A DNA stretch of 64,000 nt from JAGLSB01 sp023135955. Its GTDB lineage: Bacteria; Bacteroidota; Bacteroidia; Bacteroidales; GCA-2748055. Below, in pieces: positions 16,549-25,898 of the stretch; position 1 is the stretch's first letter, and each line of letters begins with the position of its first letter. The DNA lies in NCBI GenBank assembly GCA_030673645.1, contig DAOVIO010000002.1:1-64000 (forward strand). Reading direction: 5' to 3'. The position numbers were made by a program, and so were the translations under genes. The notes under the pieces are model-generated. The model saw nothing but the letters and a program-made list of their open reading frames with translations, was not told the DNA's origin and searched no databases.

Positions 16549-18138
16549 TTATTCAGGTTTCACCAGGCAAAGCTTGGTGGCTTTAATCCGTGTTTCAAAT
16601 TCATAAAGAATAATATGAGGGGGGTATTCTCCCCTCTTTTCTTTTTCAATAATATAGGAAGCAGTATTGTCATCCATATTATTTGTATAGCGCAAAATAT
16701 CATTTCTCTCCCTCATTATATAGAAACTGCTGGCATGCTGAATTCGGGTTCCCTCCATAACAAATAGTTTACCGGGATTTGAAATTACACCCACCATAAT
16801 AGCTCCATTTTTCTGATTTTGGAAATTATTGTGATTAAAACGATGTGGAATCACATAAAAATTAAATACTATTCGACTTATAAGCAAAACCGAAAGACTC
16901 AATAATATGTAATTCTGTAGATCCTTTCTTGCAAAAATAATAAGTGGAATAAAAAGTAACAATACGAAAAAATATTTGAACCAGAAATTTTCATACTCCT
17001 GAGGATCTGTAATTAGTGGGGAGATCAAAATAAGAATTAAAAAAAGAATAGAAATTATTAATAGCTGAGGTTTAAAAAAGAATCTAATAAATTTTTCATT
17101 CTCATTGTTAAACAATACAAAAAACAGAGTTCCGAAAAACATTGGCAGGAACATAAATAAATATCTGGCATAAATTGCAGGAGATACCCAATAAATCAAA
17201 ATATTGGCAATAAATGTCAGTAAAAAGTATCTACTAAGTTCATTCTCCCATACAAAACTGCGATTTCTCTTCCATAACATCAGAATAACTAATAATGTCC
17301 ATGGAAGAAAGTGGTAAATGAATTGAAAAGGAAAAAGGAAAAAGTGTTTTACACTTTCCAAGATATTGTTATCTATAAAGGTTCTTTTTGAGGACTCACT
17401 CCATAATGTGACAAAGTAATTTTCTAAAGGATTATCAACATTATATATTAGTAAATATCCGCCAACTATTAGTATCAATACTGCAAAACCAGCCATATGC
17501 TGTAAGCTGAAGAGTCTTTTGAAATCACCCTTGGAAATAAACCAAACCAGTAAGGTAACCCCCAGGAAAACAAGAGAAGGTAAGGCTTTCATCATAAATG
17601 CCATAGAGGCAAAGAAATAAGCCGCCAAAAATAGCTTATAATATTGTTTTTTACTCCCAAAATAATAGACCGACCATATAATCAAATAAATTAACCATGA
17701 AAAACTGATGTCGATTAATCCAATAAATGAGTCATAAAACAATATCCTTCCGCTTGTAATTACAGCAAAAGAAGTTAAAAAAGCCACTCTTCTGCCAAAG
17801 TCCTTCCTCAAACTCAAGTAAATGCTCAATCCGAACAACAATAATGATATAATTACAGGGATACGAAAGATAAGCTCAGAATCTGAATTAGCGATCTTAA
17901 CAAACAATATTTGAATCCAATTGAATAAGGGTGGTTTATTTAAATAGAACTCCCCATTAATAGTAGGATGTATATAATCTCCAGAAAAAATCATTTCCAG
18001 AGCGACTGTGGCTCGGGTAGCCTCATCGAGGATAAATGGCATCATACCCAGATTTATTAACAAAGCAGGGAACAACAAGAGCAATAAATAAACAATTAGA
18101 AAAATGTCTTTATTTTTATCTTTGATAATAAATCGCAT
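16549..18138 (-). CDS. ArnT/PMT-like membrane glycosyltransferase (GT-C fold)
   Basis: A 529-residue integral membrane protein with about eleven hydrophobic segments. After the first membrane segment comes the family signature: LDEATRATVALEMIFSGDY (about 36-54) followed by GEFYLNKPPLFNW (about 61-73). The acidic pair DE and the KPPL motif are typical of ArnT and related transferases that move a sugar from a polyprenyl-phosphate carrier to lipid A or another acceptor in the periplasm. The C-terminal soluble tail (about 430-529) is poorly conserved. It is divergent from a lipid A acyltransferase gene, which supports a role in lipid A or envelope glycan modification. The sugar is unknown. Confidence 0.82.
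   Translation of the reverse strand: MRFIIKDKNKDIFLIVYLLLLLFPALLINLGMMPFILDEATRATVALEMIFSGDYIHPTINGEFYLNKPPLFNWIQILFVKIANSDSELIFRIPVIISLLLFGLSIYLSLRKDFGRRVAFLTSFAVITSGRILFYDSFIGLIDISFSWLIYLIIWSVYYFGSKKQYYKLFLAAYFFASMAFMMKALPSLVFLGVTLLVWFISKGDFKRLFSLQHMAGFAVLILIVGGYLLIYNVDNPLENYFVTLWSESSKRTFIDNNILESVKHFFLFPFQFIYHFLPWTLLVILMLWKRNRSFVWENELSRYFLLTFIANILIYWVSPAIYARYLFMFLPMFFGTLFFVLFNNENEKFIRFFFKPQLLIISILFLILILISPLITDPQEYENFWFKYFFVLLLFIPLIIFARKDLQNYILLSLSVLLISRIVFNFYVIPHRFNHNNFQNQKNGAIMVGVISNPGKLFVMEGTRIQHASSFYIMRERNDILRYTNNMDDNTASYIIEKEKRGEYPPHIILYEFETRIKATKLCLVKPE
16617..16646 (+). terminator. Possible terminator located inside the convergent gene
   Basis: GAGGGG (16617-16622) and CCCCTC (16631-16636) flank an eight-base loop and are followed by TTTTCTTTTTC. 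It is correctly oriented for the gene ending at 16533, yet it lies within the last codons of the gene read from the other strand. Confidence 0.45.
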
Positions 18139-18207
18139 AAATTGAAGTTTCTGATTGTAAAAATAGAAATTTCTTTTAGCTCTTAAGCTTTACTTACAGA
18201 CATATGC

Positions 18208-18215
18208 TAACTTTG
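18208..18215 (+). promoter_or_regulatory. -7 box of the lipid A acyltransferase gene
   Basis: TAACTTTG matches TAnnTTTG, 31 bases before the ATG at 18247. Confidence 0.6.
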
Positions 18216-18246
18216 TGACGTTAATTTATATTTTATTAGTCTATTT

Positions 18247-19164
18247 ATGCAATTAATCGTTTATATTTTTTCCAAAATATTATATGGATTTTTATGGCTG
18301 ATAACCAAAATACCTCTTCAGTGGTTGCAGGTATTTGCATTTATATTATTCCCATTTATTTATTATATTTTTCCATATAGGAAGAAATTAGTTCTGCGAA
18401 ATATCAGAACCGCATTCCCTGAATGGACAGAAAAGAAAGTAAGGAAAACAGCTAAAAATTTCTATTTATATTTCAATCAATCTCTAATTGAGTCACTTTA
18501 TACAGGCACGTTTAGTAAAAAAAACTATGAGGAACGATATAAAGTCAGGAATCCTGAATTATGTAACAACATATTTGAGAAAGGGAAGAGTGTCACCCTA
18601 CTGATGGCTCATTATGGTAATTGGGAATGGTCGCAGTCTATGCAATTATGTCTTAAACATCAGGTTCTTCCAATATATAAACCACTTCATAATAGGGTCC
18701 TGGATCAGAAAATTAAAAACGACAGAGAAAAATTTGGAGCAATTGCGATTCCTATGGAGAAGATTTTAAGAACTCTCTTTGAATTTGAAAAGCACAAAAA
18801 ACGCTCGCTTACACTATTTGTTGCCGATCAACGTCCATTAATGGCAAAGATTCAATACTGGACAAATTTTTTTCACCAGGATACCCCTGTTGTAATGGGT
18901 CCGGAAAAGATTGCCCATAAGTTTAATCATGCAGTAGTCTTTCTTAAAATTATTCCTATTAAAAGGGGATATTATGAAGCTGAATTTGTGCAGATGTTTG
19001 ATAATCTTGAGGGCGTAAAAGAATATGAAATAATGGAGACATACCATTCTCATCTGGAGAAAATGATTCGGGAGAAACCTGAATACTGGTTATGGACCCA
19101 TAATCGGTGGAAGCACAAAAAGGAAGATTTCTACCGCTTACAAAAAAAACGGGAGGGAAGATGA
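18247..19164 (+). CDS. Lipid A biosynthesis acyltransferase (LpxL/HtrB family)
   Basis: This membrane-bound enzyme adds a secondary acyl chain to lipid A precursors. The 305-residue protein has an N-terminal membrane anchor (about 5-43), then the catalytic HX4E motif as HYGNWE (His122-Glu127), and the downstream VADQRP block that helps bind the acyl donor. Basic residues at the C-terminus (WTHNRWKHKK) are typical. Its stop overlaps the start of the following glycosyltransferase gene in an ATGA arrangement, so the two are translationally coupled. Whether it corresponds to LpxL or LpxM cannot be decided here. Confidence 0.92.
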   Translation: MQLIVYIFSKILYGFLWLITKIPLQWLQVFAFILFPFIYYIFPYRKKLVLRNIRTAFPEWTEKKVRKTAKNFYLYFNQSLIESLYTGTFSKKNYEERYKVRNPELCNNIFEKGKSVTLLMAHYGNWEWSQSMQLCLKHQVLPIYKPLHNRVLDQKIKNDREKFGAIAIPMEKILRTLFEFEKHKKRSLTLFVADQRPLMAKIQYWTNFFHQDTPVVMGPEKIAHKFNHAVVFLKIIPIKRGYYEAEFVQMFDNLEGVKEYEIMETYHSHLEKMIREKPEYWLWTHNRWKHKKEDFYRLQKKREGR

Positions 19165-20207
19165 GGATATTATTTACAGGAAATTTTGATCCTGAATATA
19201 ACCGAACAAGAGTTATCATATCTGGGTTAAAATCTCTGGGTGTTGAAATAAATATCTTTAGATTCCCAAAAAAGAAAAAGCCTGACAGAAAAAAACTACT
19301 TGATGCAATAGAGAAAACGGATTGGATATTCCTGCCAAGCTTCACTCATACCGATCTCCCTTTCATTCGAAATATAAGCTTAAAACCAATTATTTTTGAT
19401 CCACTTATTTCAAGATATTTATCAAAAGTTTTTGATTATAAATCAGTTTGGAGATTTTCTCCACGAGCTTATAAAAACTATCTGAAAGATAGTCGGGCAT
19501 TGAAAAGAGCAGATCTGATCCTCGCAGATACGCTCTCCCATAAAAACTATTTTACTGAAAAATTTAATGTTCCTTCAGAAAAAATCAGAGTTGCGCCCAT
19601 TGGTGTTATAACCAATGATTTCTTCCCAATAAAAGTAAAAGGGGGTGACAGAAATAAAATAATTGTTGGCTTTTATGGTTCATTTATTCCTCTTCATGGG
19701 ATTGATGTAATTATTAATACCGCAGAAATACTCAAGGCTCATAAGCATATAAAATTCAGGCTTATTGGCAATGGGATTCTTTTTTCAAAGATGCAAAAAA
19801 TGGCAGAAAAAAAGTTCCTTCAGAATATAGATTTTGTAGGCTGGAAGCCATATTCTGAACTAAATGAAGAAATAAATAACTTCGATATAGCATTAGGAAT
19901 TTTTGGTCAAAGCAAAAAAGCCAACATGGTTATTCCCAATAAATTATTTCATTATGCTGCTTGTGAAAAGGTAATTATTAGTCGAAAAAGTGATGCAATT
20001 ACCGAGATCTTCGATCACGACCAAAATATCTCCCTTTGTGAACCAAATCCACATGGACTTGCTTCTGCAATCCTTGCCATAGGTAATATTTCAGAAAGAA
20101 CCCGGATTGCAAAAAAAGGTCGTGAACTAATTTTGAAAGATTACAATCAAAAGAAAATAGCTGAAAATATTTTGCAATTTATTAAAGACTATTCCAAGGG
20201 GATATAA
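19161..20207 (+). CDS. Glycosyltransferase, group 1 (GT4-like)
   Basis: I place the start at the ATG at 19161, which overlaps the acyltransferase stop and is preceded by a strong purine-rich ribosome binding site (GGGAGGGAAG). The 348-residue product has a two-domain GT-B layout: an N-terminal domain starting MRILFTGNFDPEYNRTR and a C-terminal nucleotide-sugar domain (IIVGFYGSFIPLHGIDVII, then VIPNKLFHYAACEK and the DYNQKKIAENI tail). It probably adds a sugar to an LPS or surface-glycan intermediate on the cytoplasmic face. Its last 19 bases overlap the end of the convergent GT2-GT4 fusion gene. Confidence 0.82.
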   Translation: MRILFTGNFDPEYNRTRVIISGLKSLGVEINIFRFPKKKKPDRKKLLDAIEKTDWIFLPSFTHTDLPFIRNISLKPIIFDPLISRYLSKVFDYKSVWRFSPRAYKNYLKDSRALKRADLILADTLSHKNYFTEKFNVPSEKIRVAPIGVITNDFFPIKVKGGDRNKIIVGFYGSFIPLHGIDVIINTAEILKAHKHIKFRLIGNGILFSKMQKMAEKKFLQNIDFVGWKPYSELNEEINNFDIALGIFGQSKKANMVIPNKLFHYAACEKVIISRKSDAITEIFDHDQNISLCEPNPHGLASAILAIGNISERTRIAKKGRELILKDYNQKKIAENILQFIKDYSKGI

Positions 20208-22060
20208 GAATATTCCTCCAGGAGGTTTTCGAGGTTTTCCTGGGTTTTCCCAATACTAAACATCTTCTCAACCCTTTCCCTACCCATATTTCCCAACTTA
20301 ATCCTATCAGCCTTGTCATTTATTAACTGAATTACTTTTTCCGTCAAAGCTTCCATATCGAAAGGGGGAACCAGATATCCGGTTTTTTGATCCTCAACAA
20401 TCTCAGGGTTACTACTAATCTCAAAGGCAACCACAGGCTTATTACATGCCATAGCTTCAACAAGAACATATCCAAAACCTTCCCATATTGAGGTAAGTAC
20501 AAAAATATCTATAGATTGCATAAAGCCTTTCATATCTTCAACAAAACCGCAAAACTCAAAATATTTCTTCAGTTTATTTTTAGATATCAAGGCTTTCAAT
20601 TCATTCTCCATTCTTCCTTCACCAGCAATTAAAATCTTAAAGTCTATCTTTTTTCTTTTCAATTTCGATGCAAGGTCAATAAGATATTTCTGTCCTTTTT
20701 GCTTAACAAGCCTACCGGCATTTCCAATTATTATCTCATTCCCCTTATGTTTATATCTGAAGCTTACAGGAGTTTCATCAAAACGTGGCAGGTTAATGCC
20801 ATTATATATGATTTTAATTCTGTTTACATTAATCATTCTTGGATTTCTGGATAGAATAGTCCTTTTCGTCTCTTGCGAATTTGCAATTACCTGATGAACC
20901 ACTTTCCCAAAAAGATATCGGTTAAGAAAAGAATTACGTATTGGAATAGCACTTCCTCTGCGATAAATTATATGTGGTATTCCGGCTAACTTTGATGCTA
21001 TTCCTGCAACTTTTAAGTCAGTAGATAAATTCATTATAATAGTTCTGACTTTAAGCTTTCGAAATATAATTGCCAGTTTAATAATCTTATAAGGATTTAG
21101 AAAGCTGAGATTATTGATTCTCATCCTGGATATAGGAATTTCTGTTTCCAGAATTCGGGTTCTTAATTCACTTGTTCTATTTGTAAAAATACTTACGGAA
21201 TTACCCTTCTCATGAAGACGATTTACCATCTCAAAATGCCATTTTTCCCCACCTCCCCATGTCTTTACTGAATTAAAGAAACAAATCTTATCTCTCTCTT
21301 TCCTATCCCTTTCTCTATAAAGATCTCTAAGCTTTACATATTTTAGAAATGTCTCATGGGCGGCGTTAACACTAATTACCAATCCGTAGAAGCCATCAAG
21401 AAATCCTAATTTAATTATATAATCTCTGAATAAACGCCAGCCAGGATGGAGAGCAATATTGATGAAATTAGCTTTGATATTGGCCTTAAAATATGCATGA
21501 GCAATTATTGTCGAAAACTTATTTATTTGTTGAAGGTGCTCGCTGATGCTATAATATGAATAATGATATAAATCTCCTTTTAAAAACTTTTTTGTAGAAG
21601 ATCTTTTCATAATAAATTTATCGTGAGGATTAATACCTCCCCATTCGCCCTTTCTGGAGTCCCACAGCCTAAGTTTCCTTGCCGGATACCAGCTTGTGTG
21701 CCGTATCCATTTGCCACAGTAATTGGTTAATCTATTGAAATAATAACCATCGTGTTCCCATTTTCCCTTAACTTTTAAGATAGATTTCTTTAGCCTGTCT
21801 GATGGAACTTCATCGGCATCGAGGGACAAAATATGCGGATATTTGGCTTGAGTTATTGCCCAATTTTTTTGCTCTATATGACCAGTGAAAGGATGTTGAA
21901 TAAATCTTGCTCCAAAAGATTTAACAATTTTTTCTGTGTCGTCTTTTGAATAAGAATCAACCACGACAACCTCATCGGCAATCTCTTTTATCGATTCCAG
22001 ACATTTCCCTATATTCTTCTCTTCGTTATAGGTTATTATTACGGCTGATATTTTTGGCAT
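20189..22060 (-). CDS. Two-domain glycosyltransferase: N-terminal GT2 fused to C-terminal GT4
   Basis: A 623-residue fusion. Residues 1-245 form a GT2 domain like those of WaaE/KdtX LPS core transferases: VIITYNEEKNIGKCLESI at the start, then the metal-binding DAD at 81-83 and the WYPARKLRLWD segment. A charged linker (ERDRKERDK, about 250-258) leads into a GT4 domain (about 259-623) beginning ICFFNSVKTWGGGEKWH, with NAGRLVKQKGQKYLI and the EGFGYVLVEAMA donor-binding motif. The two activities likely act in sequence on one LPS or glycan acceptor. The ATG overlaps the murF-alr stop (TAATG), so it is in that operon. Its 3' end overlaps the convergent gene by 19 bases. Confidence 0.88.
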   Translation of the reverse strand: MPKISAVIITYNEEKNIGKCLESIKEIADEVVVVDSYSKDDTEKIVKSFGARFIQHPFTGHIEQKNWAITQAKYPHILSLDADEVPSDRLKKSILKVKGKWEHDGYYFNRLTNYCGKWIRHTSWYPARKLRLWDSRKGEWGGINPHDKFIMKRSSTKKFLKGDLYHYSYYSISEHLQQINKFSTIIAHAYFKANIKANFINIALHPGWRLFRDYIIKLGFLDGFYGLVISVNAAHETFLKYVKLRDLYRERDRKERDKICFFNSVKTWGGGEKWHFEMVNRLHEKGNSVSIFTNRTSELRTRILETEIPISRMRINNLSFLNPYKIIKLAIIFRKLKVRTIIMNLSTDLKVAGIASKLAGIPHIIYRRGSAIPIRNSFLNRYLFGKVVHQVIANSQETKRTILSRNPRMINVNRIKIIYNGINLPRFDETPVSFRYKHKGNEIIIGNAGRLVKQKGQKYLIDLASKLKRKKIDFKILIAGEGRMENELKALISKNKLKKYFEFCGFVEDMKGFMQSIDIFVLTSIWEGFGYVLVEAMACNKPVVAFEISSNPEIVEDQKTGYLVPPFDMEALTEKVIQLINDKADRIKLGNMGRERVEKMFSIGKTQENLENLLEEYSYIPLE

Positions 22061-24501
22061 TATTCCTGAAAATAAACTCTTTTAACTCTTTGAGAAATAT
22101 TTGTTAGAACCTCATAACTTATGGTCCCAATTGATTTAGCAATTTTATTTACCGAATGATTTTCTCCAAATATAACTACTTCATCGCCTTCATTTGCATC
22201 AATTCCTGTGAGGTCAACCATTAACATATCCATACAAATATTACCAATAGTATGAACTGGATTATTATTAATATAAAATTCACCTTTCCCATTCCCCAGA
22301 GATCTGGGTATTCCATCTGCATAACCAACAGGCAAAGTAGCTACTCTGGTTTTCTGCTTTAATCTTCCATTTCGTCCGTAGCCAATCGTCTCATCCTTAT
22401 TAAGTTCTTTAATTTGAGAGATTCTGGTTTTAAATGAAGAAACTTCTTTAAGATTATTCTTATAATTCTGACTTAAACCATATAATCCAATTCCCAACCT
22501 AACCATTTCAAAACTAGCTTCAGGAAATCTTTCAATCCCTGGCGAATTCAATATGTGCCGAATGAATGAGTTGCCTGTTTCTTCTTTAATAATATCACAT
22601 ATTTCGACAAAATCAGAAATCTGCTTTTTCGTAAAAGTATCATGCTTCTTATCTTCCGCAGCGGAAAGATGGGAAAAAACTGATATAATTCTGCATTTAG
22701 ATCCTTTTAAAGACTCAATTAGAACCGGAATATCCCTTTTCTCAAAACCCAAACGATGCATTCCTGTATCAATTTTAAGGTGCACAGGCCAATCATTAAT
22801 GGCATATCTTTTTAGAAATTCCTTAAACTCCTTTAAGATTCTTAAACTGTACAATTCGGGCTCCAGATTATATTTTATTATTGTATTGAAATCATGTATT
22901 TCAGGACTCATAACCATAAGGGGCAATTTAATTCCCCTTTTTCGAAGTTCAACTCCTTCGTCTGCATATGCGACTGCCAGATAATCGATATTATTGTACT
23001 CCAAAACTGAGGCTACTTCATATCCTCCACTCCCATAAGAAAAGGCCTTAACCATTGCCATTACTTTAACTTCAGGCTTTATTAGTGAGCGATAAAAACG
23101 ATAATTCTCAACTAATGCATGTAAATTGATTTCTAAAATGGTTCGGTGATTTTTCTCCTGTAATATTTCAGCAATTCTTTCAAATTCATATTTTCTGGAA
23201 CCTTTCAACAAAATTGCTTCGTTCAAAAAATCAATCTCTGAGATATCATTTAGAAAAGAATCCGTATCAGAATATACAATAGTATCTTCTTGTATTAATT
23301 CTCTATTCCGATAAAATTCCTCTCCAATAAAGATCTTCCTGTTAATTTTCCTTACACTAATTAGTCCCTCAACCCTATAAAGTAGATCATTAAATTCCTT
23401 ACCACTTTGCAAAATATCCGATAAAATAAGGGTCTTGGATGAATGCTGGTTCTGAGCAGCGAGATAATCCAGAGCATTTTCAAGTGAAATTAAATCGGAA
23501 TTGTAGGCATCATTAATTATTGTGGAATTTCCTGTTGCCTTAATGATTTCCATACGCATTCCAACGGGCTCTAACTTATCAAGCGATTGTTGAATATTTT
23601 TCTGCTCAAATCCGTTCTCAAACAAAAAAACAATTAAATGACTTATATTTTCCTTTGATGCAGAATCTGTAAATTTAATTCTGAACCTTCCTTCTTTCCT
23701 CCCCGAAACTATTAAATCATAGTCATCATCATTTTCTTCAGAAAAGATATAATCGCAAGAATTACTTCTTCCCCATGAAACTCTACTCTGCTTTTGGGAT
23801 AATTTAGACACTTCTTCTGCGATCAATGTATTATTCGCACAATAAATTAATGACTCAGAATTCTCGAAGAGCTTTAACTTTTCTTGAATCTTTTCCTTTA
23901 TTGAATTAAAATTTTCCTGGTGAGCTTCTCCAATATTTGTAAAAATTCCGATCCTGGGTTTGATAATTAATTCCAGCTTCTTCATCTCTCCCGACAGTGA
24001 GATTCCAGCCTCAAGAATCCAATAAGAACTGTCATTATTCATATGAAAGATACTCAATGGTACACCTACTTGAGAATTATAACTTTGTGGACTTCTATGA
24101 ACTGTTTCAAAATCTGAAAGAGACTGATAAATCCATTCTTTCAATATGGTTTTTCCATTGCTTCCTGTTATTCCCACTACTTGTCCTTCATATTCTGATC
24201 GTATAGATGCAGCAAGATGTTGCAAGGCTTTTAATGTATTATCAACCTGAATAAAGCTAAGAGATAAGTCTGAAACTGAATCTGGTAAGTTTTCAACTAC
24301 AAAATGCCTAACCCCTTTTGAAACAAGGTCTGAAATATATTTATGACCATCATTTCTTTCTCCGGTTATTGCAAAAAATAATACAGATTCATTTGGAATA
24401 TACCTTCTGCTATCAATAATAAAATGAGAAATCTGCTCTTTCGAATCACCAATGAGCTCTCCTCCTATTATTCTATGTATATCCTGAATTTTTAAAGCCA
24501 T
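22060..24501 (-). CDS. Bifunctional MurF ligase / alanine racemase
   Basis: A single 813-residue chain carries both enzymes needed to supply and attach D-Ala-D-Ala. Residues 1-450 are MurF: the Mur ligase P-loop is ITGSNGKT (111-118), followed by EAGISLSGEM and NDAYNSD. Residues 453-813 are alanine racemase: LEINLHALVENY, then VKAFSYGSG with the PLP lysine at 485, and GYADGIPRSLGN. This fusion is a known trait of Bacteroidota. In reaction order the racemase makes D-alanine, Ddl (47518-48498) joins two of them, and MurF attaches the dipeptide to the peptidoglycan precursor. It lies 9 bases after tdk and overlaps the next gene by one base. Confidence 0.95.
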   Translation of the reverse strand: MALKIQDIHRIIGGELIGDSKEQISHFIIDSRRYIPNESVLFFAITGERNDGHKYISDLVSKGVRHFVVENLPDSVSDLSLSFIQVDNTLKALQHLAASIRSEYEGQVVGITGSNGKTILKEWIYQSLSDFETVHRSPQSYNSQVGVPLSIFHMNNDSSYWILEAGISLSGEMKKLELIIKPRIGIFTNIGEAHQENFNSIKEKIQEKLKLFENSESLIYCANNTLIAEEVSKLSQKQSRVSWGRSNSCDYIFSEENDDDYDLIVSGRKEGRFRIKFTDSASKENISHLIVFLFENGFEQKNIQQSLDKLEPVGMRMEIIKATGNSTIINDAYNSDLISLENALDYLAAQNQHSSKTLILSDILQSGKEFNDLLYRVEGLISVRKINRKIFIGEEFYRNRELIQEDTIVYSDTDSFLNDISEIDFLNEAILLKGSRKYEFERIAEILQEKNHRTILEINLHALVENYRFYRSLIKPEVKVMAMVKAFSYGSGGYEVASVLEYNNIDYLAVAYADEGVELRKRGIKLPLMVMSPEIHDFNTIIKYNLEPELYSLRILKEFKEFLKRYAINDWPVHLKIDTGMHRLGFEKRDIPVLIESLKGSKCRIISVFSHLSAAEDKKHDTFTKKQISDFVEICDIIKEETGNSFIRHILNSPGIERFPEASFEMVRLGIGLYGLSQNYKNNLKEVSSFKTRISQIKELNKDETIGYGRNGRLKQKTRVATLPVGYADGIPRSLGNGKGEFYINNNPVHTIGNICMDMLMVDLTGIDANEGDEVVIFGENHSVNKIAKSIGTISYEVLTNISQRVKRVYFQE

Positions 24502-24510
24502 TGAATTGCT

Positions 24511-25095
24511 CTATTTCTGCATCTCAATTTCATGGTTAAAACATTTCCTGCAAAGTGGTTCATAGCTATCTGTTTCACCTAGCTGAACTAATTTATTGCC
24601 TGTCCCAAATCGATGGGAATGATGAGCAAGATTACCACATTTAACACAAATTGCATGAACCTTTGTAACATACTCAGCGATAGCCAGTAGGCCAGGGATA
24701 GGACCAAAAGGCCTCCCCAGATAATCAATATCCAAACCAGCCACAAGAACTCTTACTCCCCTGTTTGCTAGTATATTGCACACTTCAATTAAGCCATCAT
24801 CAAAAAATTGTGCTTCATCAACTCCTACCACCTCTACATCAGTGGAAAGAAGAAGAATATTAGTTGCAGTTGATACAGGTGTGGACAAAATTGAATTATC
24901 GTCATGTGAAAAGACTTCTTCTTCTGAAAATCGAACATCAATAAGGGGCTTAAAAATTTCGACTTTCTGCTTTGCAAACTTTGCTCTTCTCAAGCGCCGA
25001 ATCAACTCTTCAGTTTTACCAGAAAACATTGAACCACAAATTACTTCGATCCAACCCCGCTTATTTTCTCTATTTATTGAATTTTCTAGAAACAT
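24511..25095 (-). CDS. tdk: Thymidine kinase, type II
   Basis: This enzyme phosphorylates thymidine to dTMP for the salvage pathway. The 194-residue protein has the P-loop GSMFSGKTEEL, the catalytic region VVGVDEAQFFDD, the lasso-loop region GLDIDYLGRPFGPIPGLLAIAEYV and a structural zinc site made of CVKC and CRKC. That combination defines the bacterial tetrameric type. It is first in an operon with murF-alr and the GT2-GT4 gene. The link to the cell-wall genes is one of position only. Confidence 0.96.
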   Translation of the reverse strand: MFLENSINRENKRGWIEVICGSMFSGKTEELIRRLRRAKFAKQKVEIFKPLIDVRFSEEEVFSHDDNSILSTPVSTATNILLLSTDVEVVGVDEAQFFDDGLIEVCNILANRGVRVLVAGLDIDYLGRPFGPIPGLLAIAEYVTKVHAICVKCGNLAHHSHRFGTGNKLVQLGETDSYEPLCRKCFNHEIEMQK

Positions 25096-25122
25096 TGAAC
25101 AAGATATTCTTAATAATATCGT

Positions 25123-25130
25123 TATTTTTG
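25123..25130 (+). promoter_or_regulatory. -7 box for the unknown gene upstream of rsmI
   Basis: TATTTTTG matches TAnnTTTG, 39 bases before the ATG at 25170. It supports that start over longer in-frame frames that run into tdk. Confidence 0.6.
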
Positions 25131-25169
25131 CATATCCAGCTTAAGAAAGTTATTAATACACAATTAATT

Positions 25170-25898
25170 ATGGGATTTAAAAATACATTCGAATTAATTA
25201 CTAAAGATATACAAGAAATAGAAAACTTGGTTAGTAATTTTCAAAATTCTTCAAACTTGCCTGCGATTGAGCTTGACCTGGTACTTTCCAAGCTTCAGAA
25301 TGTTTATGATTTAATACTCATGATCAAAAACCATGAGCTAAATGAAAGAAGTTCTGGAGAAATAATTGAAAAGCAAGAACAGCTTGAAATTAAAGATATT
25401 CCTAATGAAATAATATCAGACTCTGTTGTACCAACTGAGAAAGTACAAGATATTAAAGAAGTTCATCAGGAAGCAACAACAACCATTGAAGAACCTAAAG
25501 CTCAAGAGGAGCCTAAAGCAGAAATTCCACCAATAAATCCTAATAAATCTGAACAGAAAGTTCAAACCATTTCAGACAAATTTGAGAAAAATGGCGAATT
25601 TTTAAATGAAAAACTTGCCGGGCAGAATGAAATTTTATCAAGAAAAATTCAATCCGGACCAATTGAGAATATTGCAAGTAGCATTGGTATAAATGATAAA
25701 TTCTATTTTATTAAAGAGCTATTCCAGGGAAAAGCTGAAGAATTTAAGAAGGCAATTGAAATACTTGATGAAGCGGCGAATTTTAATGAGGCCTATAATT
25801 ATATTTCTAATCATTTTACGTGGGATATGAAGGATGAACCAGTTCAGAATCTGCTTAATCTGATTAGAAGAAAATTTATTAGTTCAGACAATGAGTAA
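25170..25898 (+). CDS. Conserved protein of unknown function upstream of rsmI
   Basis: A 242-residue cytoplasmic protein without membrane segments. The N-terminal third (1-65) looks helical and may form a coiled coil. A Pro/Glu/Lys-rich, probably disordered linker (about 90-140, with EEPKAQEEPKAEIPP) follows. The C-terminal block (about 170-242) is the ordered part: IGINDKFYFIKELFQGKAEEFKKAI and NYISNHFTWDMKDEPVQNLL. I recall similar C-terminal blocks in many Bacteroidota proteins, none with a known role. It overlaps rsmI by eight bases, so the two are translated together. Confidence 0.75.
   Translation: MGFKNTFELITKDIQEIENLVSNFQNSSNLPAIELDLVLSKLQNVYDLILMIKNHELNERSSGEIIEKQEQLEIKDIPNEIISDSVVPTEKVQDIKEVHQEATTTIEEPKAQEEPKAEIPPINPNKSEQKVQTISDKFEKNGEFLNEKLAGQNEILSRKIQSGPIENIASSIGINDKFYFIKELFQGKAEEFKKAIEILDEAANFNEAYNYISNHFTWDMKDEPVQNLLNLIRRKFISSDNE

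Noticed and set aside
19107..19160. Longer start for the GT4 gene
   Set aside because: It would lie inside the acyltransferase gene, while the ATG at 19161 has a strong ribosome site and the typical ATGA overlap.
22060..24501. Fusion of MurF and alanine racemase as a novel discovery
   Set aside because: Clearly a fusion, but it is an established trait of Bacteroidota.
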